Source of the DNA: Treponema sp. | GTDB taxonomy: Bacteria > Spirochaetota > Spirochaetia > Treponematales > Breznakiellaceae | Direction of reading: 5' to 3' | Length of the DNA: 52,223 bases | Assembly (NCBI GenBank): GCA_009787835.1 | Contig: WQSN01000015.1 | Span: forward strand, 1 to 52,223 | Part shown: one piece after another, positions 42,326 through 51,220 of the stretch | How positions within the stretch are numbered: position 1 is the first letter of the stretch | Layout: every line of letters begins with the position of its first letter | The notes under the pieces: model-generated | What the model was told of the DNA's origin: nothing | Databases searched by the model: none | The model's input: only the letters and a program-made list of their open reading frames with translations | Made by a program: the position numbers and the translations under genes

Positions 42326-43302
42326 TACTGTCTGGGTGAATACAGATACCTGAAATAATCCATATTGGTTGTAAGCGTTTTATCAAAATTCGGCATGGTT
42401 GTCCTGTAAGATTCAATCGCTCTCCAGAAATCAAAGAAATTTCTGTCAGTGTTGTAAGCATCCGCGTAAATACGCGCTGCTTCAGCGTCGGCGCTTCCTC
42501 TGATTATCTCCGCCTGTTCATAGGCGGCGGAAAGTATTGAACGCCTGTCATTGTCTAGCCTTCCCAGCCATTCAGCCTTGCGGCCTTCACCCTGGGAGCG
42601 GTAGAACATTGCTATCTGGTTACGTTCCCTGATCATGCGGGCATAGACGCTTGGCGTAAGTTCAGGGGAATAACTTATCTGGCGCGTTACAACATCAATC
42701 AGTTCAATGCCGTATTCCGGAACCATGCGTCTTGAACGCGTAAGGATTTCCCCTGCAAGCTGCCGCCGTCCGCGCGTGATAATATCATTGTTTGTGCCGG
42801 ATTGTGTGGTAGTGACAATTATCTCGGTATCAAGTTCATCCAGCCCCAGCGCGTCCGTATCAGGAGTGCGCTCCAGAATTAAATTGGAATTTCTTACAGA
42901 TTCACGCAGGGGGTTTTCCGCTACAACCGTGCGAACTTCGGAGTCGATTATCTCAGCAAGTTTTGAATACGCTGCTTCCACCCTGTTAATTGATTCGTAG
43001 AATTTTTTTGGATCATCTATGCGCCAGCGCGCGACAACGTCAACAAAGATAAACTGTCTTTCCGCTGTCGGCACAATTCTGGCCTCGCCGTCCCATGCCA
43101 TAATTTTTTTAGGGTAACGGACCACTTCGTCAATAAATGGTATTTTTAATTTTAAGCCGGCATTTGTAACAACATTCGTTATTTTTCCGAACTGCACAAT
43201 AACAGCCTGCTCGCCTTCATTCACAATATAGAAAGGTCCGGCTACAAAAATACCGATTAGAATAATCGCGATAATTATAATGGTAGTTAAAGCTTTTTTC
43301 AT
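42325..43302 (-). CDS. hflC: HflC, SPFH/band-7 membrane protein
   Basis: Partner of HflK in the complex that surrounds and tunes FtsH protease. 325 aa with an N-terminal signal-anchor (about 5-25) then a band-7 domain (VNEGEQAVIVQFGKI, PKKIMAWDGEARIVPT) and a coiled region (SAAYEQAEIIRGSADAEAARIYADAY). One-base stop/start overlaps on both sides (TAATG) place it tightly between hflK and the kinase-like gene. Confidence 0.92.
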   Translation of the reverse strand: MKKALTTIIIIAIILIGIFVAGPFYIVNEGEQAVIVQFGKITNVVTNAGLKLKIPFIDEVVRYPKKIMAWDGEARIVPTAERQFIFVDVVARWRIDDPKKFYESINRVEAAYSKLAEIIDSEVRTVVAENPLRESVRNSNLILERTPDTDALGLDELDTEIIVTTTQSGTNNDIITRGRRQLAGEILTRSRRMVPEYGIELIDVVTRQISYSPELTPSVYARMIRERNQIAMFYRSQGEGRKAEWLGRLDNDRRSILSAAYEQAEIIRGSADAEAARIYADAYNTDRNFFDFWRAIESYRTTMPNFDKTLTTNMDYFRYLYSPRQ

Positions 43303-44258
43303 TATCTGTTCCCTCCCAGATTCATCAGAGGCAGGAAATTCTGCAGGTTACGGTCAATGATAACCATTTCTTTTTCATTCTTGAACACTTCTTCGATCAT
43401 TTCATAATAAAGCCTCTGTCTTGTTACATCGGGAGAGCGGCGGTATTCATCATATACTGAATTAAAGCGGGCGACATCGCCCCTTGATCTGTTAACGCGC
43501 TCTGTAGCGTATCCTCTGGCCACCTGGATCATTCTTTCAGCTTCGCCCCTGGCTCTGGGGATCTCTTCGTTGTAAGCCTGCTGCCCTTCATTAATGAGCC
43601 TCTCTAAATCCTGCATGGCTTTATTTACATCTTCAAAGGCTTCCTGTACACCTGACGGGGGAGTAACATTCTGCAGCTTAACCGCTATTACATCAATGCC
43701 CAGTCCGTACCCGCGGAATGTCTCGTTCATAAACGCCAAACCGGCTTCTTCAATGGAACTGCGTTCAATTCCCATGATGTCCATAATTGCGCGGTCGCCT
43801 ACAAGCATATTAATGGCCGAACGCGACACATCCCGTATTGTAGATGTCTTCTCATTCACATTAAAAGTCCATGCTTTTGGATCGACAACCCTGTACTGGA
43901 TAATCCATTCCACATCAATAATATTGAGATCGCCTGTAAGCATAACAGACTCAGCAGTCTGACTGGAATATGACGGAAAATTTCCGCCCCTTGTTGTTGT
44001 GCGGAAACCAAATTCTTCGGTCTGTACTGTCCTGACATTTACCGTATAATTACGATCAATACCGAAAGGCAGTTTAACATGAAGCCCCGGATCCCTTGTA
44101 TCGACATACTTGCCAAAGCGGGTTATTACCGCTTCTTCTGTCTGATCTACAATAAAAACACTGGTACTTAGTACAATAAGCAGCAGTATTCCCGATATTA
44201 TAAGCACAACTTTGGTACGGCTTAACTTGCCCATTTTAGGCGGAGTGAAATTTAACAT
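43302..44258 (-). CDS. hflK: HflK, SPFH/band-7 membrane protein
   Basis: 318 aa from the ATG at 44258, which has AGGAGG five bases ahead; the longer frame from 44309 has no site. One membrane helix (about 15-38), then the band-7 domain (FIVDQTEEAVITRFGKYV, DPGLHVKLPFGID, SAINMLVGDRAIMDIMGIERSSIEE) and helical tail with EEIPRARGEAERMIQVARGYATERVNRSRGD-type sequence. First gene of hflK-hflC-kinase-like; an FtsH regulator by family knowledge. A good promoter is just upstream. Confidence 0.93.
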   Translation of the reverse strand: MLNFTPPKMGKLSRTKVVLIISGILLLIVLSTSVFIVDQTEEAVITRFGKYVDTRDPGLHVKLPFGIDRNYTVNVRTVQTEEFGFRTTTRGGNFPSYSSQTAESVMLTGDLNIIDVEWIIQYRVVDPKAWTFNVNEKTSTIRDVSRSAINMLVGDRAIMDIMGIERSSIEEAGLAFMNETFRGYGLGIDVIAVKLQNVTPPSGVQEAFEDVNKAMQDLERLINEGQQAYNEEIPRARGEAERMIQVARGYATERVNRSRGDVARFNSVYDEYRRSPDVTRQRLYYEMIEEVFKNEKEMVIIDRNLQNFLPLMNLGGNR

Positions 44259-44275
44259 CAATGCCTCCTTGGGAA

Positions 44276-44303
44276 AGTATACTACATATAATTTATTTGT
44301 CCA
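44276..44303 (-). promoter_or_regulatory. Sigma70-type promoter of hflK
   Basis: Minus strand -35 TGGACA (44298-44303) and -10 TATACT (44276-44281), 16 bases apart, about 18 bases before the hflK ATG. Confidence 0.65.
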
Positions 44304-44356
44304 AGACAATTGATGAATATAATGTCAGAATAATAATAATGAATAATTAATCATCA

Positions 44357-44734
44357 TTAAGCCTTAAATTTTTGAATCTGAATATTGGGAATATAACCAT
44401 AATGCTTATAATTTGCTGTCAGTAAAATTTCATTTTTATCAATGGCTGTTGCCGCAATAATAGCATCTGCCGCTTCTATGAAATGGCTTAAAAAATAATT
44501 TTCCACTAAATACATTGCATAAGAGGATATACTTTCATTGATTTGAATAATTTCTGTTGACCATTTTTTTATTTGCTTTTGAAGCGCCCATAATTCATTT
44601 TTGTTCTGCATTCCATGAATTAATTCCAGGTAATTAATAACCGAGATTTTAAAAGGAATGTTTGCTTCCACTGTTTTCTTTGCGTTTATATTTCCGCGTA
44701 AATACCAAATTAATACATCGGTATCAAATATCAA
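44357..44734 (-). CDS. vapC: VapC-type PIN-domain toxin
   Basis: Endoribonuclease toxin of 125 aa. PIN-domain acidic residues are present: Asp4 and Asp6 (IFDTDVLIWYLRG), Glu37 (YLELIHG) and Asp90 (EAADAIIAATA), then TANYKHYG. VapC toxins cut specific RNAs such as initiator tRNA; the target here is unknown. Its ATG overlaps the antitoxin stop by four bases. The pair lies between tsaB and hflK. Confidence 0.88.
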   Translation of the reverse strand: MIFDTDVLIWYLRGNINAKKTVEANIPFKISVINYLELIHGMQNKNELWALQKQIKKWSTEIIQINESISSYAMYLVENYFLSHFIEAADAIIAATAIDKNEILLTANYKHYGYIPNIQIQKFKA

Positions 44735-44976
44735 AATTTTCTTCCTTTTCTCATATCTCTTACATATTGCTCTACATTTTCCAAATCATTTCTGTTTTTC
44801 CAGATTCCGAATAAATCATTTTCTGTATCATCTGTACTTATTATTTCAGTTTTATTAATTGGAATAATTTTTGCACATGCTTTTCCTCTGTAGGTTATTG
44901 TTACATCCAATCCTTTGTTTACCTGCGTTATGATCCTGCCAGGCTGTACCCTTAATTGTTTTGTAGAAATTTCCAT
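44731..44976 (-). CDS. Phd/VapB-type antitoxin
   Basis: 81 aa antitoxin with a Phd/YefM-like N-terminal DNA-binding part (MEISTKQLRVQPGRIITQVNKGLDVTITYRGKACAKI) and a charged C-terminal tail that would wrap the toxin. A strong AAAGGGG site precedes the ATG. A perfect palindrome 13 bases upstream is the expected self-operator. Encoded first, with vapC coupled, so the antitoxin is made in excess. Confidence 0.85.
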   Translation of the reverse strand: MEISTKQLRVQPGRIITQVNKGLDVTITYRGKACAKIIPINKTEIISTDDTENDLFGIWKNRNDLENVEQYVRDMRKGRKF

Positions 44977-44988
44977 AAAAACCCCTTT

Positions 44989-45019
44989 ATTCAGTATACA
45001 CTATAAGTGTATACTGAAT
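44989..45019. promoter_or_regulatory. Toxin-antitoxin operator palindrome
   Basis: ATTCAGTATACACT (44989-45002) and its exact complement (45006-45019) surround a three-base centre. A TTTAAC/TATAGT promoter pair with a 16-base spacer overlaps it on the minus strand, so antitoxin binding would block transcription. Confidence 0.8.
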
Positions 45020-45090
45020 AGGTTAAAGAGTCAATGAAGAAAAACAAGCTGCATGACAGAATATAAATTCGCGAACACTATAAATGGTAA

Positions 45091-45852
45091 TTATTTTAGG
45101 GACAGCTCGGCGTCTGTTTTTCTTAAATATTCAGGCCCTGAAAATAAATATACTGAATTGTCATTATCAAATAATTTATTATTTTTTGCGATGAGTATCA
45201 GTTCTTTCGCGTAACCGCGGATTTCACTGTCTGAAATTATGGAGGTTTTCAGCTCCTGCGGAAGAGCGTCATACAATAGCTGAGCGCCTGGGCCTGTAAT
45301 AGCTGTTATTTTACCTTTATCAGCCTTTCTTATAATGTCAGTAATTTGCCCGGTAGTACCGTCAGCATCAGGCGTCAGCCGTTTATAACCATTAAAAAAC
45401 GCGTAAAAAAATGCGCCTTTCCTTGCCTCTATAACAGTTAAAATAATCTCTTCTGATCGCTGATTATTATTATTATTATTTTCAATTTTTTCATTGCTCA
45501 TTGTTGATTGCTCATTGTTAAAATTTATCTGTTTATTAATACCTGTTCTTTGAAAAGCAATGCAGTCCAGTGTTGGAACCGGAACAAAAGGGATGGAAAG
45601 AGAGAGGGCGAGTCCTTTGGCAATTGAGTAACCGATACGCAATCCTGTAAATGAGCCTGGGCCGCCCATACATAAAACGCCGTTCAGAGCCTGCGGTTTT
45701 AAAGAGGCTTTTTTCATCAGGCTGTCTATACAGTCCATTATAATTTCTGATTGCTTTGTTCCTGAGTCTTTCACTTCATAAATAATTTCATCGTTCCGCG
45801 CGACAGCGATGGAGAGGGTAGAGCAGGCTGCGTCTATTGCAAGTATGTTCAT
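45091..45852 (-). CDS. tsaB: tRNA threonylcarbamoyladenosine factor TsaB
   Basis: Partner of TsaD/TsaE in t6A37 modification of ANN-decoding tRNAs. The N-terminal ASKHA fold is clear (NILAIDAACSTLSIAV, LNGVLCMGGPGSFTGLRIGYSIAKGLAL). The 253 aa product is slightly long because of an Asn-rich insertion (about 118-140, with a run of six Asn from an AAT microsatellite). The ATG at 45852 overlaps the tsaE stop by one base, with AAAGGA ahead; the adjacent in-frame GTG is less likely. Confidence 0.9.
   Translation of the reverse strand: MNILAIDAACSTLSIAVARNDEIIYEVKDSGTKQSEIIMDCIDSLMKKASLKPQALNGVLCMGGPGSFTGLRIGYSIAKGLALSLSIPFVPVPTLDCIAFQRTGINKQINFNNEQSTMSNEKIENNNNNNQRSEEIILTVIEARKGAFFYAFFNGYKRLTPDADGTTGQITDIIRKADKGKITAITGPGAQLLYDALPQELKTSIISDSEIRGYAKELILIAKNNKLFDNDNSVYLFSGPEYLRKTDAELSLK
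45483..45530 (-). repeat. Asn-rich in-frame insertion in tsaB
   Basis: AACAATGA/GCAAT-type words encode FNNEQSTMSNEKIE, followed by an AAT run (45461-45478) giving six Asn. It resembles the insertion in mrfA at 26606-26645. Confidence 0.5.
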
Positions 45853-46370
45853 CACATTTGTTCCTTTACTTTTATCACTCTGGAAGCAGGCCCGGAAATT
45901 TCCAGAGTGATACTGATTATTTTATCAGGCAGTGATTTTTTAATGCGCTCGCTCCACTCAATTATTATTATGCCGCCTGAGTTGATTATTTCACTACCGC
46001 CTATTTGCTCAAAGTCTTCTTCGTTATCAAGACGGTATGCGTCAATGTGATAAAGGACAGGCTGGTTGGTATGCCATTTTTTTCCGGTAAGATTTGGCAA
46101 TGAATATTCACTGATAATTGTGTATGTCGGGCTTGTAATTGTTTCACCAATTCCAAGGCCGCAGGCTATGCCCTTGGCAAGGCAGGTTTTTCCGCTTCCG
46201 AGCGTTCCCGAAAGGGCGACTATTGAACCATTTGTTAGTATACCAGCTATTTTTTTTCCTATATAAAAAGTTTCTTCTTCACTGTTGGAGATAAATTCTG
46301 TACCAGCGCCTCTTACGGAAATTTCCGGGGGATTCTCAGTCAGGGAGCCCGGCGGCGGAATCCAGTTCAT
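45852..46370 (-). CDS. tsaE: tRNA threonylcarbamoyladenosine ATPase TsaE
   Basis: P-loop ATPase of the t6A pathway, 172 aa. Walker A is GTLGSGKT, followed by the family ETITSPTYTIISEY and the IIIIEWSERI segment. The ATG at 46370 is preferred over a TTG at 46373. It overlaps the end of the preceding 87 aa gene by 35 bases, and its own stop overlaps tsaB (TGATG), so the three are coupled. Confidence 0.92.
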   Translation of the reverse strand: MNWIPPPGSLTENPPEISVRGAGTEFISNSEEETFYIGKKIAGILTNGSIVALSGTLGSGKTCLAKGIACGLGIGETITSPTYTIISEYSLPNLTGKKWHTNQPVLYHIDAYRLDNEEDFEQIGGSEIINSGGIIIIEWSERIKKSLPDKIISITLEISGPASRVIKVKEQM

Positions 46371-46599
46371 CAATATATTTTTTTAATTCCTTGTTGACCG
46401 GTATTAATGGATAATCAATTTTATCTATAAAAGTAATCGCGATTTCTTTGGCGCCTGTAGGTTTATACTCCAGGGAAAAATCAATCCGGTAATTTTCGGT
46501 TTTACCTGTCATTTCTATTACTGCAACGCCAGTATATAATTTGCGGTAATAAATGGGGACGTCTTTTCTAATCATGTCCTTTATCGTAACTACTTTCAT
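46336..46599 (-). CDS. Small conserved-looking protein in the flagellar/tsa block
   Basis: 87 aa, no signal peptide or membrane helix, mixed charged sequence (KVVTIKDMIRKDVPIYYRKLY at the start). A clear AAAGGA site precedes the ATG. It lies between the PilZ gene (18 bases away) and tsaE, which it overlaps. I do not recognise the family. Confidence 0.65.
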   Translation of the reverse strand: MKVVTIKDMIRKDVPIYYRKLYTGVAVIEMTGKTENYRIDFSLEYKPTGAKEIAITFIDKIDYPLIPVNKELKKYIDELDSAAGLPD

Positions 46600-46617
46600 T
46601 TTTTTATCCTTTTATGT

Positions 46618-47724
46618 TTAATCATTAATAAACTCGTATACATAGGCGTTAATTAAATTCATGGACTTCCTGGAAGCTTTTAAAAATTTAATATGCAGTA
46701 TTGTAGCCAAACCTGTACGGTTTGATCGCAATACCTGCCCTAAAGCCGCTACATTAGCCCTCCCCTGAGCAAATTCTATTTTTAGTTTCGCGCCAACCTG
46801 CACCTGAACTTTGGCTTTTAATGAACATCCTCCAACTGAAATGTCAGCAAACTTTCCAATAAACTTGTGTTTGTCAACTATCAAACGCTGCTTTCTTCCT
46901 TCACCTTCAACATATACTAAATTACAATTACAATCAATATCTGTTTGCCTTCGGCGGAAACGCCGTTGTGAAAGAAATCTCATTTGATTTGAATGGGTCA
47001 GTAATAAAGAAGGTATTCCATGCGAAGAGGAATAACCCGCTACCCGCGTGTCAAATGAAAACCCTTTATTGTTTTTCATGAATAACATAACATTCAGCTT
47101 GGCTCCCCTGTCCAGCTTAATCTGGGTTCCAAGCGGATTTTTAGGGTTTTCAACCACCAAATGCTCGTCTTTTGCCGATATTACTGTTACATTTAACTTT
47201 TCCTTTCCGTGGCTGATAACTAAAGTAGAATCTTCTTTTATCTGGCGGGTGGAAGATATGTCCGGGCTTACATTGCTTTCAAGCATATTTCTGGCGGAGA
47301 AGAGTGAAGACAGCTTGTGCTGCGCCTCATCGTCTGATTTTGAAGTTTGGTTTATTACCCTGTATGCCCGTCTGAAATGACGGTCCAAAAGCGCCGGAGA
47401 ATTAATTGATTTGTCCGGTTCGGTTACTCCGTCTATCTTTAAGGCAAAATCTACCATTTTTCTCTGTTCCCGGTTTAAACCGATGCTTCTTGTTATCTGA
47501 TGTAATTTTATACCCGCCAAAATATTGAATGATCCGCTTGTGCCGCTGTTGTTTTTTGCGGCCGCTACAGGAGATCTTTTTTTATATGAATTGTAAATAA
47601 TTACGACAGCGATGATTACAACGATAGCAGACACAAATATAATTATATCTGTGGAAGTGAATGTAGGAGTCAGATCAAAATCCGAAACGTCGATTTGCAG
47701 GGGAGATATAGAAAAAACTTTCAT
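46618..47724 (-). CDS. Membrane-anchored PilZ protein of the flagellar cluster
   Basis: 368 aa. One membrane helix (about 25-45) precedes a linker and a YcgR-N-like beta region (about 165-240). The PilZ domain (about 250-360) has the c-di-GMP motif intact: an Arg-rich FLSQRRFRRR stretch with RxxxR spacing, and DISVGGC matching DxSxxG. Being within the flagellar filament block, it probably couples c-di-GMP to motility. ATG overlaps the upstream stop by four bases. Confidence 0.85.
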   Translation of the reverse strand: MKVFSISPLQIDVSDFDLTPTFTSTDIIIFVSAIVVIIAVVIIYNSYKKRSPVAAAKNNSGTSGSFNILAGIKLHQITRSIGLNREQRKMVDFALKIDGVTEPDKSINSPALLDRHFRRAYRVINQTSKSDDEAQHKLSSLFSARNMLESNVSPDISSTRQIKEDSTLVISHGKEKLNVTVISAKDEHLVVENPKNPLGTQIKLDRGAKLNVMLFMKNNKGFSFDTRVAGYSSSHGIPSLLLTHSNQMRFLSQRRFRRRQTDIDCNCNLVYVEGEGRKQRLIVDKHKFIGKFADISVGGCSLKAKVQVQVGAKLKIEFAQGRANVAALGQVLRSNRTGLATILHIKFLKASRKSMNLINAYVYEFIND

Positions 47725-48584
47725 TGGCTGCCTGCAGTGCCGCGTATATTTAACATGATGACTTTGTAAAGGTTTTGAAGCTGCGGCGCCATTTCGTACT
47801 CTGCCAGGTCTCCAACAAGAATTATATCCTGTCTTTCATAGGCCTGTAAAAGCTCTTTTGTCGCTTCACCGAAATCATTGATTAGCGCAAGGATGGATTT
47901 TTCTTTTGTCTCTTCAGAAGCATCTGACGATTCTTCCTTAAGTAAACCCTGATTTTTCAGTTGTTTGTAAATGCGGAAAATCTTTTCAGAGGCGCATGAA
48001 AAAAGCTGAATAGTTTCAGCCGCTCTTTTATCCTTGCCTGTCTGAATATCCAAAGGCAGATCAACAAGCCGGTTACAGGTTTCTATTAATAATGGTTCCA
48101 GATTTACAAGTTCCTGCGCGGGTTTATTAATTTCACGCAGCCTCTCTTCCGTAATGGACTGTAAGACGCGTGAATTTACGCTGCCGCCTGAAAATACATC
48201 TGCGCAAGATGAAAATAGAGCGCTCCACTGTTCACTGATAAATTTTGCCTGCGCACTTTTCTGCCATGTTTTAAAGAATTGAGTTTTTTCACCATAGTCC
48301 AGGCTTTCATATTTTTTTATATCATCAAGAAGAGTTAACAGGCAGGATGTGGCAAGTTCCGCTGTTGTTTTTGTGGATATATCCAGAATTTTTAGCGTCA
48401 TAATATCCCTGGAAAAAGCATCTTCAATCATGGAAGCGCTAATTATTTCCCCGTCTATTGAAAGCTCGCTCATGCGGTGTCCCGAGTCAGTAAGCCATTG
48501 TTCCAGAGCGGCTAAAACCTCCCCGATTGTTTTTTCATTGTCTAAAGTAAAATTAAGCGGTTTACCATTAATTTTTATTTCCAT
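47721..48584 (-). CDS. Flagellar-cluster protein of unknown function
   Basis: 287 aa, soluble and mostly helical after a small N-terminal beta part (MEIKINGKPLNFTLDNEKTIGEVLAALEQWL, ubiquitin-like in pattern). No catalytic motif seen. It starts four bases after fliD and overlaps the PilZ gene, so it belongs to the same transcript; a role as chaperone or assembly factor for FliD is possible but unsupported. Confidence 0.65.
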   Translation of the reverse strand: MEIKINGKPLNFTLDNEKTIGEVLAALEQWLTDSGHRMSELSIDGEIISASMIEDAFSRDIMTLKILDISTKTTAELATSCLLTLLDDIKKYESLDYGEKTQFFKTWQKSAQAKFISEQWSALFSSCADVFSGGSVNSRVLQSITEERLREINKPAQELVNLEPLLIETCNRLVDLPLDIQTGKDKRAAETIQLFSCASEKIFRIYKQLKNQGLLKEESSDASEETKEKSILALINDFGEATKELLQAYERQDIILVGDLAEYEMAPQLQNLYKVIMLNIRGTAGSQ

Positions 48585-48587
48585 AGT

Positions 48588-50669
48588 TTACCTGTTGTTG
48601 TTGCGATTTTGCTGATTGAAATTATCAAGAGAAGTCGCCATTGATTCCATCCGCGCGTAAGCTGATTCCATTCTGGCGTATTGAATTTTTAATTCCTGTT
48701 CTTTCGCGGCAAGCTGCTTTTCCATGGTATCAACGCGCTTTTGATCCTGAGAGATGCGTGAATCTATCGTGTTTGTTTTCAGCGTAATGATGCCGCCTGT
48801 GTCAACAAACGGTCTTACAAAAGTGTCAATATTAACCGCGATGCCGGTATCCGCGATCAAGTCGCCGTTTGTGTCGGATCCAAAAAGTTCCTTTATGGCC
48901 GGCACTTTGTTTTCCAATGCCGTATCAAGGGCTTTTTCATTTATTTCAAGATATCCGCGCAGCCTTGCAATATCATAACCGCCGCTTGTGCCGCTTCTGT
49001 CTGAAGCGTTGGTGCTGATGCCTATTTGAGCGAGTAAACTAAGATCCCGTTCCAGGCTGGTAGGGTAGGGCGCTGAAACAATTCTTTGCAGGTTATTTCT
49101 CAAATTACTTAATGTGGTATCTCCGCTGAAAGCGCCAAGCCTCAATCTCATTGCGGCGGCTTCTTCCGCGGATAAATATGTTAATTCATCTATAAGGCGG
49201 GTATCTCCGCGTATATCAGGCTGCCTGGCATCCGGTATGCTGGAGGCTGTGGTGCTGGTAAGTACATTTATCTCGGACAATAGTCTGTTATAATTTCCCA
49301 CAAATGTAATAATGGCTTCCTTGATTCTTTCTGTGTCAGCCTTAATATTCAGTTCAACAGGCCTGTCAGAAATTCCCCTGACATTCAGGGTAAGGCCCGG
49401 GATAAGATCATTAATGCTGTTGGTTTGGCGGTATATTTCAATTCCTTCCATGGAGACAATCGAATCACGCGCTGTAGAAACAGCGTTTTTTGGTTTATAA
49501 CCGCCGCTTAACGCAGTAGGATCAAGGATTTCAATATTGCTGATAAAAATATCGCGGTGGGTATTTGTATTTTCTATGTTCAGGAAAGCAACTGCTCTTC
49601 CCTGCGCGATACTGCCAATTGGGTACTGTCTTTGCGTAAATGAGCCGGTATCGGTTATTGGCGGCAGTTTTGCTGTACTGCCATCCGAAAATGTCAGGCT
49701 TAGAACAGCCATTTCGTCAATGCGCACCGGCTGCGGGGGTGCACTCCATTCAGGTTTTGGAAAGAGCGACGGATCATTTTCTATTGTAATGCCGCCGTAT
49801 GTTACCGATCCTGACTGAACGGAGGGACCCGGCGGAGGCTGGGGGATTTCTATAATACCTGCTGCTTCAACCTTTGTGGATGTTTCCAGTTGAAGTAAAA
49901 ATAACGAGTCCGCATTCAGGGATATTCCTATGGGCAGGGACACCGAAGATCGCGCGCCTGCCTGTAAAACGCCTTCGTTTATATTGATGTTTTCCGCACC
50001 AAGTTTTTTTTGCACTGAATTTTCTGCTATGCGGATTTCTTTTCTGGAATCATTTACCTGTTCCATCATGCCGATATTTACGGCCATTGTTGTCGTGTCA
50101 TCCTGGAAACCGAGCCTGTTAGCGGCTCCTGTTATTTTCGATTCAAGCAGCAGGGATCTGGTTCCGGTCTGTATTGTTATCAGACTTGCCGAAACTTTAT
50201 CGCGGCCTCTGCGGTTTACCAAATCAACAAAATCCCTTAAAGTACCGCCGCGGAAATCCATTGATATTTTCTCTTCGCCGACAGTGAAAGTATATGTGCC
50301 GCTTTCTATCCTCATTCTTTCATCAAGCGGTGAGGATAAAAAGCGATCCGCTTGAGCGGTTTGTTTAACTGTAAAAAAATATGATTGTTCGGAAGCCTCA
50401 CGGGTCGCGGAGGCTGTGATCACCGATGAGTCTGTGGAGGAGGCAATTCTTTCATTAAACGGGTTTTGAAATGAGTATAGAAAACGCGCGCTGTCACGGA
50501 CAGAACTTATGCGCCGTCCCAATTCCTGCCAGTATCCTTTTTGCGCCTGAAGATTTTCAATATTTCGCTGAACTCTGTCCTGGGGAACGCGTTCGACCCT
50601 CATCAGGTCTTCGATGAGCTGCTCTGAATTAAATCTGCTTCTAACCCCTGGTATATATACATCGGACAT
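48588..50669 (-). CDS. fliD: Flagellar hook-associated protein 2 (filament cap) FliD
   Basis: Caps the flagellar filament in the periplasmic space and helps flagellin fold. The 693 aa protein has the N-terminal FliD domain (about 8-105, PGVRSRFNSEQLIEDLMRVERVPQ), a long variable central part and the C-terminal FliD domain (about 405-650, GLTLNVRG, RGYLEINEKALDTALE). The tail is coiled coil with Ala/Met/Glu repeats. Length is within the spirochaete range. Follows flaG after 52 bases. Confidence 0.95.
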   Translation of the reverse strand: MSDVYIPGVRSRFNSEQLIEDLMRVERVPQDRVQRNIENLQAQKGYWQELGRRISSVRDSARFLYSFQNPFNERIASSTDSSVITASATREASEQSYFFTVKQTAQADRFLSSPLDERMRIESGTYTFTVGEEKISMDFRGGTLRDFVDLVNRRGRDKVSASLITIQTGTRSLLLESKITGAANRLGFQDDTTTMAVNIGMMEQVNDSRKEIRIAENSVQKKLGAENININEGVLQAGARSSVSLPIGISLNADSLFLLQLETSTKVEAAGIIEIPQPPPGPSVQSGSVTYGGITIENDPSLFPKPEWSAPPQPVRIDEMAVLSLTFSDGSTAKLPPITDTGSFTQRQYPIGSIAQGRAVAFLNIENTNTHRDIFISNIEILDPTALSGGYKPKNAVSTARDSIVSMEGIEIYRQTNSINDLIPGLTLNVRGISDRPVELNIKADTERIKEAIITFVGNYNRLLSEINVLTSTTASSIPDARQPDIRGDTRLIDELTYLSAEEAAAMRLRLGAFSGDTTLSNLRNNLQRIVSAPYPTSLERDLSLLAQIGISTNASDRSGTSGGYDIARLRGYLEINEKALDTALENKVPAIKELFGSDTNGDLIADTGIAVNIDTFVRPFVDTGGIITLKTNTIDSRISQDQKRVDTMEKQLAAKEQELKIQYARMESAYARMESMATSLDNFNQQNRNNNR

Positions 50670-50721
50670 ATGCCTGATTTTCTCCCAAAATCTGATTTCG
50701 CTGCACAGTAATTATGAAAAA

Positions 50722-51060
50722 TTAAACCCGCTCATCAAACAAAAAACCGATAGTATCCCTGAGATTGTGATGCAATCTCTGCAGTTCTTCCGGCGGCAGC
50801 TCCTTGATCACCTTATCGGTCTCTTTATCTATGACCTTGACGATCACTTCATTTGAGTTATGATCAACCACAAACTGCAATTTTTTATTGAAGACAAGAC
50901 CGATTCGCTGCAAGTCTGCGGCGGCGGAATTAATAACTTGAGGTTTTACTTTTTTTGGCTCTGGCTGGCTTGACGGCGCTTCCGTCCTTGCAGTCTGTCC
51001 GCGTAAACCGACAGGTAAAGGAACAGGCGGGACAGTGGATCCCATACTTGTTACAGTCAT
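50722..51060 (-). CDS. flaG: Flagellar protein FlaG
   Basis: 112 aa from the ATG at 51060, which has GGAGG five bases ahead; the longer frame to 51099 has no site. Pro-rich N-terminal part, then the FlaG domain (QFVVDHNSNEVIVKVIDKETDKVIKELPPEELQRL). FlaG affects filament length in other bacteria; it lies between flaB and fliD as in many flagellar clusters. Confidence 0.93.
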   Translation of the reverse strand: MTVTSMGSTVPPVPLPVGLRGQTARTEAPSSQPEPKKVKPQVINSAAADLQRIGLVFNKKLQFVVDHNSNEVIVKVIDKETDKVIKELPPEELQRLHHNLRDTIGFLFDERV

Positions 51061-51124
51061 AATATACCTCCGTGTAAATTGAGTTTTACAACTCAGCAAT
51101 CCGCCAATCCTTGGCAGAAGATTT

Positions 51125-51160
51125 ATCCGGCCGCTTAATTTGTAAATAAAGCGGCCGGAT
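51125..51160. terminator. 12-bp GC-rich hairpin between flaB and flaG
   Basis: ATCCGGCCGCTT (51125-51136) pairs exactly with 51149-51160 around a 12-base AT loop. No T-run follows, so it may be an attenuator, a processing site or an mRNA 3' protector for flaB rather than a full terminator. Confidence 0.55.
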
Positions 51161-51198
51161 GAACAGTGAAGGCGCGAACTCCGCTGTTTTCAATCTGA

Positions 51199-51220
51199 CC
51201 GCCTGGTTTTAATCAGGCGG
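51199..51220. terminator. 7-bp hairpin after flaB
   Basis: CCGCCTG (51199-51205) pairs with CAGGCGG (51214-51220), about 110 bases after the flaB stop. Together with the larger hairpin further on it may limit read-through to flaG and fliD. Confidence 0.4.
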
